In this document: piece by piece, positions 1 to 54,480 of the stretch
Layout: each line of letters begins with the position of its first letter
Numbering within the stretch: the first letter of the stretch is position 1
Assembly: GCA_038380795.1 (NCBI GenBank)
Contig: CM076275.1
Location: forward strand, 6,977,001-7,041,000
Direction of reading: 5' to 3'
Source: Pyrocephalus nanus
Taxonomy: Eukaryota; Chordata; Aves; Passeriformes; Tyrannidae
Length of the DNA stretch: 64,000 bases
Notes under the pieces: model-generated
Database searches by the model: none
Told to the model about the DNA's origin: nothing
Seen by the model: the letters and a program-made list of their open reading frames with translations, nothing else
Program-made: the position numbers and the translations under genes

Positions 1-3000
1 GGCTCCATGCAGTGTCTGGAAATCCCAGTGCCCCTGGGATCATTTGGCTTTAGAAGGTGCATGAGATGGCCAGAGAGTTTGCAACTGAGATGTGGGAAAG
101 GAACAGGAAGTTTCTGCAGCAGAGGAGGAGAAAGTGTGGGCCACAACTGCACTCATTAGTACTGATGCTCATCAGCAGAAGGGATAATCAGCCCAATGGC
201 AGCATCCCTGCCCTGGGATTCACTGGGGTGGAGCTGGTTTCTGCCAGCCTTACCTTCAGTTTTGCCAAAACACGTAGGACCAGAGGGACTGGCCTCTCTG
301 ACCAGCAGCGGGATATGGAGGTGGCTCTTGGCAGCCTGTGTGGCTGCGTGCGAGTCCAGAGAGGCAGGATATGCTTCCTGCATGCGAGGGAAAGCCTCGC
401 CCCTCTGTGGATGTGCTATGACAGAAAAAAAGCCCCGTTCCTGGACAGGCTGCTGTGTTGCTCCCTGGATGGTGGGAGCCCAGCCCCATGGCCAGTTGTG
501 CCCAAACACTGACACCAAACCACTGCCATGTGCTGACTCCCCTCCTCCCAGTGCAGCTGCCCCTGCCCTGAAGCCCAGGTGGTGGATGGCAGTTAAAGCT
601 TTTTGATGAGTGTCCCCAGGGATCCCTGACTTCCTTGGGCTGGAGCCACTGGGCTGCTGACAGATTACCTGACAGCTGCCCCCCTTGTCACTGGACAGAG
701 GGGAGGAAGCTGGATTTGCCAGGATAGCCCCCGTGTGTTTGTGTAAGAACCTTTCTGCAGGAAGGTGAGGGAGAGCAGTGTGGGTCTGTGGTATTGGGTC
801 TTCACCTTCTGGCCCTCCCAGGCAGCCCCCGTGATGGGGTGACAGTGCAGTGCCCCTTGGACCGGACAGAGCATCACTGATGCCTTCAGAGCCTTCCCCA
901 GCCTTTGTGCAGTGCACAACCCCTCTAACTGCTGGATGCTTACAAGATGCTTACTGACACAAGACCCAGGGGAAGTCCTGGGTGACCCCACCGTTCCCTT
1001 GTAGCCTCCATTGGTTTCCCTGCTGGGCTTAAGAAAGTGTAGAGTGGAAACTAGAAGTCCCTGCAAAGACTCATGTATTAAACCCTCAAAGTCTGTGTAT
1101 TTTTTTCCATCTGCATCCGGATTCTTGCACTGCTCAGCCATGGCAAAGCGTGGGGTGGGCCAGTGGCTGATTGCACTGCTCACTCACAATACCTTGATGC
1201 TTCCTTTTCTGTTCATGCATTTCCACATCTGCCTCTCTTCCTCTATTTGGGTGTGAGATGTTTAGGGCAGGGGCTGGCTTGGCCTCGCAGGTGTGTGTGC
1301 TGCCTGGCACAGCAGGACCCTGATGGGACTCTGTTTCCTGGTATGGCCCAAACAGCAGCAGTAATTTAGTTCCTTGAGTTGCTGAGCTCTTTGGGTGTCA
1401 CAGGGTTATTGAGGAGATGTCTTTAATTACAGTAAATTGCCTTACACAAATGGTCTTAGAATTGAACTTAGAGAAATAGGGAATGAGCCCAAATAAACAG
1501 GCACAGCGCTCAAAGCCATAAAATGGAAAGTTTTGCCTTCTCCAAGTGTTTAATGCAGCATGAGTGAGTAGCAGGGGTGTTGTTCAGGGATCCAATGGGC
1601 AGTCCAGAGGTGCTGAAGGGTGGTGGTGGAGCACAGTGGGTGGCTCTGAGGGGAGAAGCACAGGGTGCCTGCAGGCAGGCAGGGAGGAAGCTACAGAAAC
1701 CTAATGTCTGGTTTTGGCAGTTGCTACAATTTGTAACAGGAAACCATTTTAGCAAAGAGGGGTGAAGAAGGAAACAGAAATTTGAGCGTGGAGGGAAAAA
1801 GCTGCTTGAGATTTTGTTTTCTTCCAGGCACTTATTTAATGATGTTTCAGCTGTGGGCACAACCAAACCGGTTTCTCAGCTGCCTGGTACCTTGGGGAGA
1901 CATTTGTGGAGGTGGAATGGATTTTACCAGGCTCATACATATTCTTGCAGTCCATGCATGCAGGCAGCAATGACGATGAGGCACAGCAGCAGACTCGTCC
2001 CTCTCGTCACCCAACATGAAACCACTCCAGAACTACCCACAGAGTGCATCCCCCTTGGCAGTAGACCTTGCTGGGTCTGTGTGTGTCCATCTGTGGATGT
2101 CCCAAAGCCATTGTCCTTCCGTGCTCCCAGTGCTGGAAATGAAGAGCAAACTTATACTCCTGAAAACAATGACACTTGGGGGAGGGGGGGAAACCCTGAG
2201 GGATCTGTAGCAGATAATTGGCTGAGTGTGGGTGCCCGTAGAGATGCTGTAGTGAGCCAAGGAGCTGGTGTGGTTGTTCTCAAAAAGGGAGGTTATGCTG
2301 CTGTTGTATCTGGCTCTTGTGCAGTCACTGCTGGAGCCTTGTGTCCTGCTGCCATGTCTGCACTTCAGCAAGAGTTGCAAAAGCTTAGAGAAAAGCCAAA
2401 GAGATAATTAAGGGATTGGAAAAACATGGTCCGTAACAAGACAGGCAAAGAGCTTGGTCTGCTTGCCTGAACCAAAGTGAAAGTTGCAGTGTTTTATGGA
2501 ACTGTGTATCTTGATGGGAACTTTGATAACAGAGAGCTCTACTGTCCTGCAGGTGAGAGTGATAAGACCCAGAAGACTCACATTTGAAACTAGACAGGTT
2601 CTGAGTGAGGAAAGAAGCACTGAGGGAGGTGATTTGCTAATTGAATGACATGTCAATATTTAAAATATTCTCTCTCTGCAAATGTTTAAATGCAGTGGGG
2701 TGTTTTTCTAGGAGACACGGGCTCTAGGTCAGGCACAGCTATTGCAGAGGATTAGACATTAACCAGGGAAGCCCTGTGGCTGTGATTACACAAGTGCTGA
2801 GCCTGGGTGACAGCACAGGCCCTCCGTGCCTGTGCACTTACAGTCAAGGTGAGTGGCAGAGGAGTCAAGGGACATCGAGGTTTGTCCTGTGGTTCCCACT
2901 GGGGCGCCTGCCTGGGGTGAGAGCCAGGGAGCTTTCAGAAATGTTCCACTTTGGTTTTATTTTGTGTGCAGCTGGCTCTGTTGGCAGCTCCAGGGCAGGC

Positions 3001-3597
3001 TGGGACTGACAGGGGATTCCGTGTCTGTGGTAAAAGCAGAGAAATTATTTTTTACAGCAACTTCTTTTTTTGGCTGCTTGCAGTGCCACAGCCTGCCTGC
3101 ACAGCACTCTGTCCCATTCACCTTGGGGAATGCAGTTGGTTGTTTACAGTTTCCAGTGCCTTCATGTGTGTGAGAAGCAGAGCATGTGAGTGTCAGCATC
3201 TGTCATACTTTTCTAATCATGCTGCTTAGAGAGATGTTCTTGATAGCAGCACTTTGCATTTTGGAGGTTTCACTTGGGGCTGCTAAAGCTGCACTGCAGC
3301 ACTCAGCTGTTTTCCGTCTCGGATAGTTTTGCATAGAGTTAGGAGAGAAGTGCCTGGGTGGGCAGTTGTGTTCCTCTTATTCTGCATTCCTACTCTGCAG
3401 CTGAATTGTAGAAGGAGAGATGACATAGAGATGTAGTTTAAGTACACAAGGAAAATGAGATAAACTGAGATTTCATCCCCTGCAGTGCCAGCCAGTTGTG
3501 GGTCTGGTTTTGTCCTTCGGAACTTTCCCACTCGGTCTTCTGCCTGCTGGCTGGTTGTCTTGTCCCTCTATCACCCTCTCTTTCACTTTGGATTTAG
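1..3597. other. Non-coding DNA, probably CYFIP2 intron 1
   Basis: No reading frame here looks like a real protein. The open frames on both strands are short, unrelated to any family I know, and lack splice-site support. The stretch ends at a good acceptor (pyrimidine-rich tract, then TTTAG at 3593-3597), directly before the exon holding the CYFIP2 start codon. Vertebrate CYFIP2 has a non-coding first exon far upstream, so this is most simply the end of intron 1. I looked for ITK, the expected upstream neighbour, and saw no kinase-domain exons. No transposon was recognised in it. Confidence 0.6.
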
Positions 3598-3609
3598 TGT
3601 GGGAACTGA

Positions 3610-45513
<41,904 letters not shown>

Positions 45514-45720
45514 TGTGGACACGGACCCCATGAGGGTTGGGAAGGGAGAAGGGACTGGACCCAAACCAGCTGGGAGGGGTAAACTTGGTGTGAGACCTGG
45601 CAGCGAAGTGATGCTTGGTCTGCCTCTACACCCGAGGACGCATCTTCCCCTCGGCCCCGTTTGAGTGCATGTTCCTCTGTACCATCCCTGTGATCGGTTT
45701 TACTCGTAGCTTTCGGACTT

Positions 45721-45743
45721 GGGGGTGGGTGGGGGTGGGTGGG
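45721..45743 (+). promoter_or_regulatory. CYFIP2: G-quadruplex motif in the CYFIP2 3'UTR
   Basis: The pattern is G5-T-G3-T-G5-T-G3-T-G3: five G-runs separated by single T, on the coding strand 208 nt after the stop codon. Single-nucleotide loops make this among the most stable types of four-layer or three-layer quadruplex, in DNA and in RNA. Folding was not tested. Confidence 0.85.
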
Positions 45744-48700
45744 CAAAACGTGCTTTTATTCCATGAAGTGGTCTGGTTTCTCCCTGTGATTTGCCCGGTC
45801 AGACACATCGCTCTGAGGCCGTATTGCAGCCCTCTGGTGGGGGTCCTGCTGGAGGAGTCCCTCGCTTCCACAGCGCCGGGAACCCACTCCCCCACCGCAG
45901 GAGCAGTGGGGCAAATCAACCCCCCCCCGTGACATGTGCCACCGGCCACAAGAGCAGGAGGGTCTGAAGACAAGTCCCTGATTCACTCTTTGAGGGGAAG
46001 AAGGGATGAAGGCAGGATGTCACTGCGCCCTGAGGATGAAGCGATGGGTGCAGAGGAGCCCTGCCAGGGAGGGTCATGGATGGCTGTGTGTCCCAGGCTG
46101 GGGGGGCTTCATACTCTCTGCCTCTCCAGAGTTTGTTAGAGGGAGCTTTGGCATGTGGGCTTCAGAATAGCAGTGATGTAGTCACCAAACAACTCCTGAG
46201 CACTTCAGAGAGCTGGGGAAAGAGATAATGGCCTGGCTTTTTCCCTGCTATGGGACATCCACACACTTTAAAGCAGAGGTTCTCCCCTGAAGACACATCT
46301 TCCATGGACTAAATCAGATTTCCTATGGACTACAGAAGAGGCTGCATTCATGTGAATGTGCTCTTGAACAAATTAACTTGGGTGGAAATAATCACTGGTC
46401 CTGACAGGATGCAAGTGTAGTTACCTTGAACATATGGGATCTTTGATCTTCAGGCAAGGATGAGAGCTGGGGTGTATAATCTCTGTATGTTCAGGAATGC
46501 TGTTTTCCCTTGGTTTAGATAAATTCCTAGTGGCACAGTGACCAAATATATTTCTTCAGAGAATGGTGACCATAAGCAGGGCTTAGGAAACTTCCCATCA
46601 CTCAGAAGTGATGTTATTGTTTAGAAGAGGTAAAATATAGGATAAGCATTAAAAAATACAGTTTTAAAGGCTTTCAGAGGGAATACTGGAGTCTGTTTCC
46701 TTTTCCTACTCAGCTAATCTAAGATCCCTGGATAATGAGAACAAATTCAGGTGGAACCTGAAGGAGGATTTCATAACTCATGGTCTTCCCTGCTTCCCCT
46801 CAGTAGTGTCACTGGAGTGATAAAAAAGCTTGTGCTTGAAGTTGAAGGAGATCAAACCACATGCTCCAAGAGAAAATGATCCCAGCCTCGCCACTGGCAA
46901 TGTTTCCTCAGCTTTAGCCTGGCCACAGCAGATAATTGTTGTGACAGTATACAGATGTTATAATATGTATTCTTTTCATGCATTTCATCATGCCTTGTAA
47001 ACTGTATGCTGTTACAGCTGTTAAAAGGCAGAGCCTGGGCATTAATTCTCTCAGAGGGAACATAGAATTAATTAGCAGGAATGTCCCAGCTGGAGTATTT
47101 TATTTTAGGAAACAAGAGCCAAACTACTGTTGGCGAGAGGTGATCTTGGTGGGTGGGATGAATTTCTTCTCTCGGACCTTCATCACCTGCTCCCGTGGTA
47201 ATCAGTAAATACCCCACACATGACAAGTGCTGGACATTTTCACACCTTAAGATTTTTTTAATTACTGAGACAGACATTTCAACTGCAGGGAGGAAACTGA
47301 GCAGCACAGTAATCTGAAAGTAAAATGAAATATCAGGAAGTCTGGCTGAAATCCTGCAGTGGCGGGGAAGGACCCAGCCCAACAAGGCGAGTTGTTTCCT
47401 CCATGTTGTGAGGAAGAGCAGCAGAAGAGCATCTCTTAACACTAACAGGGCCCTTGCTTTCTATTTGCTTTTCCACCAATGATGTCAGTTCTGTTTTTCC
47501 ATCATGTTCCAACACTTCTACACTGCCAGAGTGAGGGTATTTAAAGATATATATTTTTAAAAGGAAGAGGAGAACCAAGCACTTTATTTTTTGTGGAAAA
47601 CAAGATATCAGGAAGATAGGTCCAACCAAGATCCAATTTTTACTGACCTAAATAGTAAGTGCTTGTTATTTTGGTATGAAAGTGTTGTTGAAAAGGTGGC
47701 ACAAGTTCCTGTCTGGCTCTCAGAGCCACCTCTAGGCACAGCACAAATTAAATGTCCTACTGCATCTGTTATTATGGGGTGTTGGAGTCTTTTCAGAAAC
47801 CAGCATGAGCAAGAGGTTAGTCTCAGCTACCTACAAAATGGGATATAGTAAGGTGAATTTAAATGCCTGGTTTTTATCTGTTTAGGTCTGAAATGAGTTG
47901 TGAGATACTTCACCTAAACCTGTAAAGCTCCTTGCATTCTTTTGCTGTAGTTTTGCCATAATATTTCCTGAAACCCTGCAAAACACGGTTGAAAGTACTT
48001 GAAAGAACAGGTAGATGAAATCTATTTGTTGCCATTGGATTTACTAGCAAAAATGTAAAAATCCCTTCAGATTCAAAGGGATGAGATGTTTTGAGCAAAA
48101 TGTCAAAGTGCATGAACAAAATATAAAGTGTTTCAACTGTAGAGTGTTTGCAGATGTTTTGCCTTGTTGCTCAAGTTTTATGAGATATCAGCTAGGAATA
48201 ATCTTACAGTCTTAATTTCTGAGATTTGATGTCACTGTCCTTTGATTATCTGAAGGACTCAGATAGTCTTTAGCTTCAGTTCTCTCATCCTCCTTGTCTC
48301 TGTATAAGAAAGGTCCAGGCTTAGGTCTTCAAACAACTCCATGAAAATGGATTTTTTTTTTTCCTCCATCCTTTTTATAATGTCATCCTTGTGAATGGAA
48401 AAAGGGAGCAAACTGTGACAGTATAGCTAAATAATAACAGATTGCCACAGGTTTGGGCATATTCTCCACACTTGAAGACTTTTCTGCCAAATTTGGGTGT
48501 CTTCCTTGCAGTTGTGCTCCAATCCTGTCGTTTTCAGCCTTTTCTAATTTGCAGACCCCTAATGTTCTTTTCCTAGGGAAATGTTGGCCCCTGTCTGAAT
48601 ACTTCCAAGTCCACTGACTATGGACTTGCTTTTTTACCTATATTTTCCTGCTTATGCTGAAGTAGTCTGCAAACTCCCTGGGATCTACCAGCCACCACTT

Positions 48701-49404
48701 GGAATGTCTACTTCAAAGACAAGCTGTTGGCTCAATGCAGGAATTACAGTGGGAAGAAGGGATGGTCTGTGTCATGAATGAAGTCAGACTAGGTTATTTT
48801 AATGTTCCCTCTGGCTTTGCCATGATAAAATGTGACTTTTGGCAGTGCACATGCTTTTCTGGTATGATGCTACACTTTCAATGCTACAATAGAAAGGGGA
48901 AGCAAACTGGTTCAAGCTCAGCACTTCAATGGTTTTCCTTTTAAACTCTGACAGCACTTAGTAGCATTGAACAACGTTAGTCCTTTTTCTCCTGCATTAC
49001 TCCAGTCCAGTAGGTTCATGTTTGTTTGAGAACAAAAGAGAAAAGAATTGAAGGTGTAAAAAAACCCAAGAAAATATTCTCCAAAACTGTTGTCAAATGT
49101 ACCATATTTGTATGAAAAGCTGCTTGAGTTATTTTGTACAATGAATTTTATTTATGGTGAGGTATATTTACGCTTGTGATCTGATACAGTGTTAAATTTT
49201 TGATCCATATTTGCTATGCAGCTGAAGATGATATTTTGGTTTTGTATTTTTTGCTGTTGTTCTGAAATACAGCCAACAGAAGCTTCCATCTCCATTAGAA
49301 GTGCTTCTGCAAGAGTAAAGCATCTGGTACCTGGTGATATGTCCCGTAACACAGCAACCAACAATGTGTACAACAAATGTGGGATGACTTTCGTGATGAA
49401 GAGA

Positions 49405-49410
49405 AATAAA
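49405..49410 (+). terminator. CYFIP2: CYFIP2 poly(A) signal
   Basis: Canonical AATAAA, followed 30-70 nt later by GT-rich DNA (TTTGTGGTGTT near 49446), the usual arrangement at a cleavage site. It is the only AATAAA I saw between the CYFIP2 stop codon and this point. Confidence 0.75.
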
Positions 49411-49430
49411 AATTGGGCTCATTCATGAAA

Positions 49431-52400
49431 TGGGCAGACTTTACTTTGTGGTGTTATCGTCATTGTGATATCTGTTATTCAGGAAGAGCCTCCAATTGCA
49501 CCTGGCACAAAGGAAAAGCTACGTTGATAAAAATGTTGAGCTTTTTTCAAAACCAAAGGGAAAAAAAAGAGGCATTTTGGTCAACAAAACAGGCATATTT
49601 TCCTATCAAAAAGGTAATGATCTTAGAGAAAAACTTCCTGGCACAACAAATATTTATATGAAAACTTGTTTTATTATTAGGTGGCCAGTGGAGGAAAAAA
49701 TCATACAATTATTTTTAATAGAATTTGACAGGCTCTACTCAAAACAAAGCTAAACTGAGGAGCTAATTTCCTCTCATTACCAGAGCCTTGTCAACTCCAC
49801 AGGGGCCTTTTTTATTCCAAGAGACTCTCCTTGCTATTATTTTTCCCAAATTTCCATTTGAAACCATTCTTAGTTTTTTGTCAGAAGCATCCAAAGAGCA
49901 GCTGCAGCTGTTGGCTGCAGGAGTGGGAACTGAGGAATTAAGGAGAAACAACTGAATGGATCTATGGGAGTGGGAGCTCCTGTGCTCAGCTCTCGACTAA
50001 ACACTGTGATTCCTGTTCCATTTCATAGCCTCTTCCCAAGGTTCCTCATGGGCACAGCCTCCTAGCCTAAGAGGAATAGAAATGCAATGATTCTTCACAA
50101 AGAATTGGAAGTGAACTTTACACCATGACCAGGCATCTCTGTTGATCTTTCCAATGTGCTTTAAGTCGGGATGTGCTGGAGCTCTGTGGGTGACATCCTG
50201 CTGTGCAGAACTGTTTGCCCTATGGTTGAAAGTTGCCCAATGTTTACTGATTTCAACATGGTTCTGCAGGGAATGGCAGAGAGGAGAGCAGGACTTGCTT
50301 CCTGCCTCAGCCACTGATATTGGGCTGGTTGTTTGGATTTCATTCTTTCTTCCATCAAGACTTCCCTTTTTATTTTTTTAACTAATTTTAGCTGCTGTGT
50401 CATGCACAATCTGTTCTCACACCAGCCATAAGAAGTGCTGAGAGCTCACATGGTCTCACCTGGAGGCAGAAGCAATTCTTGGTTTGGTTGTCAGGGTCCA
50501 AGACTGAATTTTCAACAACCAACCCTAAGGGACCAGAATCAAAGATACAGGCCCACATCTTCTTCTTAGTGCTCCTAAATATGTTTACATCTTCAGATTA
50601 AAGGCACTTCACCCATTTGAAGAACAGTTCATTAATGATTGTTTTATTCTTTCAAAAGCTTAACAGAATTACCCTTTCTGTGACCCCCTCTGCAAGCCAG
50701 GAGTGCCTTTCATATCTAGTTTTGCTTGATTTAGAGTTCTGATGCAAACGCCTGGCAGATAAGAGGTCTGCAAACAAACGATCTGCTGACTGCATGTCAC
50801 TGATGTCACTTCACCTTGTGGCACCCACTGCTGCTCCAATGCCCCGTTGAGCACCAGCTCCCATCCGTCACCAACCCACCCCTCCTGTTCTGAAAACACA
50901 CATGCTTTATGGGGCCACAGTGACCTGGATCACTGAACTGATCTGGATAAAATATTTAGCAACCCTGGGAGAAAGGAGCTGGGGTGCGTTTTATGGCCTC
51001 ATGACCCTGGATCACTCAGCACAGACCCACAGGTGTGTGCACTGGCACAGAGAAGGCAGTTCCACAAGGGTGGGAATGCACCATGGGTGTGACAGGCTTG
51101 GGAACTCTCCCTGTCGGTCGTGTCTAAAGCCTTGTAGAACCAAATGTCAGCCTCAGCCACTGCAGACACAGTTACCTTGAGATAGGCTGAATTAAAGCTG
51201 TCTGCTCAACAAAGTTCAGCCTTTCAAGCCTCAAGCATCCTTTTGAGTAGTGCAGCAATCATCCAGCAGCAGGCAATTCCTTTAACCCTTACACTATCAG
51301 GTCATTGCCAGAAAAAGGATTTACCCTCTCTCTGAAGCAGCCAATGGCTCCTTGGAGCCCTAAATCTGTACAAAGCCAGAGCAGAACACTGCAGTCCTGT
51401 TCAGAAAGTTTCCACAGGAACTATGCCTAGCAGACATCCAAGGGCAAAAGTTTCCATCACTTGTTAGCAAAATACTTCCACCATTATTTTTAATATAGGA
51501 CAGTTGATACCCAGTATTTTTCCATCATTTTTCCAGAACAGAAAAGATGAGCAGACAAGAGCAGGGCAAAGAAAAGCCTTTTGATGTTGCTAAAGAGGTT
51601 ATTTGCATGCAAAGCTGTCTTGTTCTGCCCCCTGGATTCCAGTCAAGTTTTTTGGCCTGGAAACCAGTATTTCAGGAGGAACTGCATTGTTAGAAGACGA
51701 GCTGCTAAGGAAGACTCCCTGATTTCTGATGAGTTATTTTTAAGGCAGCATCTGATGTGAGTATCAATCAGTGAGGTCATAGCTTGGAGCTGAATTCCCT
51801 TAATTATAGCCTTCCATTAAAATGAGGATATGAAGCAATAAAAGAGGCATTGGCTGCATCCCTGCTTTATTGTTATCAGTCTCAACTTGCCCTTGACTGA
51901 GTGTAGAAGGCAATCCCATGCCAATCCTACCTGGCTTTTGATTCCCATATTGCCATACACAGCCTTGCTAATTTCATCAAATGCAACTCATGTGACTGAT
52001 TTTATGCACTGCACCCCACAGCCCCTGCACCAAAGAGAAAGAAATCTGTGACACACTTGTGTCTGTGGTTGATTACAAGATCTGACTGAAGTTTCTCCCA
52101 CAGTGGTGACAACTGGACACCCTCCTTCCCTGGTGTCTGATAGAGTCAGCTCACACTGCAGTGTCCCCTCCTTTTGGGACCTCTTTCCCACCATGTCTCT
52201 CTTCCCAGAACTTAGAATGGCTTCTTTTGGAGGTCTGACCCCTTGTCAAATCTGGCAAAAGTCAGTCCACAGCATCAAATATCTCTGGGGATGATAGGGA
52301 AGTACATAAACCCACATGTATGTGGTCACAATAGCCTTTTCCTTTAGGAAATCAAACTGACAGGGGAAGGTAAAGCTGTGGCCCAAAGTGCCTCTTGCTT

Positions 52401-53929
52401 TTAACTGCACGATGCTGTGGCAGTAATGTATGAGGCTGCAACATGACCAAAAGAATTATTTTAATCCCAGATCTCTTCCATAAAAATTTGCTCCCTCCCT
52501 CACCCCTCTTTGTGCACAGTGGGCAATAGTGCTCTGCACAGATAACAACACTCACCCACAAAAGCTTGGAATTTATTTTGGACAGAGTTTAACTGCCAAT
52601 AATTACATCACAATTAGGACTCCCCAGCTACAAGCAAGACCTCAGGGCGTTGGAAAAGGTCCAGCAGAGGGGAGAGCCCCACAGAGCACCAGAGCAAACA
52701 GGTGGGGCAGCCTGTGAAGGGACAGGGGACACAAATTCCCCAGCTAGTGCAGGCAGTCAGCACTGCAAACACAGCAAATACTCGTCCATCTCCACCACCA
52801 CATTGGTTTCTGCAAGCAGCTTCATATTCACACATTGCACGAATAACTCTTAATTGATATCAGGGAGCAAATTTACTAAATAGAGGTCAAATCCCACCAT
52901 CACTGTCTTGCCCAGGGTCTTGCTACTTTTGCCTGCCTAACACATAACAGCAGCAGAAGTTGCTCCCAGAACAGTGAAAAATGAGCATGTTTCATTTCCT
53001 ACTCCAAAACCTGCTGCCAAATGATTAGGATTGATTATCAAGTGCCCTGGGGATAAAGGGGAGGGCATGGGATTTGGCTGGCACAGCCTCTCCCAGTCAA
53101 TGACCCGCAGGACTGTGACGGATGAACACAACTGATTAAAATCAAATGTCTCACAAAGCACTTGAGCATTATATTTGTTGAAGAAAAGAGTTGCTCAGAG
53201 ATAGGATCAGGCGCTGAGTGAAGGAGCCATGAGGTGTTAGCAGTGCTGCAGCCTGATGGTCTGAGGGCAATTTCTGTTTTAACAAGTAATTTATTTTACG
53301 GGGTAAAAAAAGAAAAGCAGTTTTCCAGACACGTTCAGATCCTGCAAATCTTTCATCTTTATATTGGCTTATGACCGTTTCTACCTATAAATGCGGGCTT
53401 GGTGCTATTGTTTTACTGTTGGTTTTACTTATCTCTGCGGACCTACAGCAAAACCTGGCTAACGGCACCGAAAGGGCTTTTGTATCGGCAGTAGGTTTCT
53501 GTGTACACACGGCCACCGAGCACAAACGCAGGAAGGGAGGTCCGCAGAGGAGGGTGGGGGTGAAGGCAAAACACACTGGTGTGCAACACGCTCCGAAGCG
53601 TTCACACGCTACCATCAGCAAGGGAGGCTTCGGCTGCCGTGGGAGGGGGAGTTGATGGAGTGTCCTCTTCTCCAAGCTAAAAAAACCAATACAACCTCCG
53701 CTCCAAACCCTCCACCATCTTCTCCTTTGGATGGTCTCTAACAGCTTTACATCCTTCATCCATTGTGGCGCCCAAAACTTTTAGGCTGGAAAACACCTCT
53801 AATCTCATCAAGTCATTTAACCGCACGCTGCCACTAACATTTCTCTTATTTACCCCTAATTTCTGTTCCACCACACCCTGCGCAGGTTTGAAGCCCCCCG
53901 GCTTTGCAGCGTGCACGACCCGCTCAGCG
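49431..53929. other. Intergenic DNA between CYFIP2 and NIPAL4
   Basis: No exon, RNA gene or transposon was recognised. Reading frames are short and unrelated to known proteins. It is mostly AT-rich with runs of A and T, becoming CpG-rich toward the NIPAL4 promoter. Confidence 0.7.
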
Positions 53930-54480
53930 CACACCGAGGTCCCCTAAACCTGCGCCTGGGCTCAGACACCTCCGAGCCACCCTCGGGCTGCCACAGCACC
54001 TTCTACCGCTGCAACAAGGAAAACACACTCCAGAGGAGAAACTCTGGCAGGAGCCTCAACCCAGATCTGTGGGAAGGAACAGAAATCCCCCCCTGGCTGC
54101 CACCACCGTGCAGGCGGGGGACGGGGATGGGGCTCAAGGAGGGCTGCGGGGAGCGGGGTCGGCCCGGGGGGCACCGCAGGGCTCGCCCAGGTGTTGCCAT
54201 CGCTGTTCCGAGCCCATGGAGGGGCTGGCCTTTCCCGGAGGAAGGAGGAGCCGGGCGGGCTCAGGTGTGTGCGGGCGGCCCGGCCCTGCCCAGCCCGGCT
54301 GTGCCCTCGGGATGTGCTGAGAAGCGGAGCAGGGAGGCGATGGAGGCGCTGGAGACGAACAGCAGCTGCAGCAACGGTGGGTGCAGCCCCGGGGGGAGCG
54401 GGACCGGCCCGGGGGGAGCGGCGGGACAGGTCTGGGAAGGGGCTGAGCCCGCGGCACCTCCCGGCCTTACCCCCCAACAA
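53930..54480 (+). promoter_or_regulatory. NIPAL4: CpG-rich promoter region of NIPAL4
   Basis: GC content and CpG frequency rise sharply compared with the AT-rich DNA on both sides. The NIPAL4 start codon (54340) and first donor (54377) lie within. No TATA box is evident. This looks like a CpG-island promoter; limits are by eye. Confidence 0.65.

Larger units (their letters stand above)
45514..49430 (+). other. CYFIP2: CYFIP2 3' untranslated region
   Basis: This is the sequence from the CYFIP2 stop codon to about 20 nt past the AATAAA at 49405-49410, roughly 3.9 kb. No convincing reading frame or splice acceptor lies within. The first 500 nt are GC-rich and hold a G-quadruplex motif; the rest is AT-rich. 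An ATTAAA at 47747-47752 could give a shorter form. The end is inferred from the signal and the following GU-rich DNA. Confidence 0.7.

Noticed and set aside
156..917. Minus-strand reading frame of 253 codons
   Set aside because: Composition is biased to Ser, Gly and Pro, no domain is recognisable and no splice or promoter context supports it. Such frames are common in GC-rich DNA.
1..3597. Search for ITK, the expected upstream neighbour
   Set aside because: No tyrosine-kinase, SH2 or SH3 coding exon was found on either strand.
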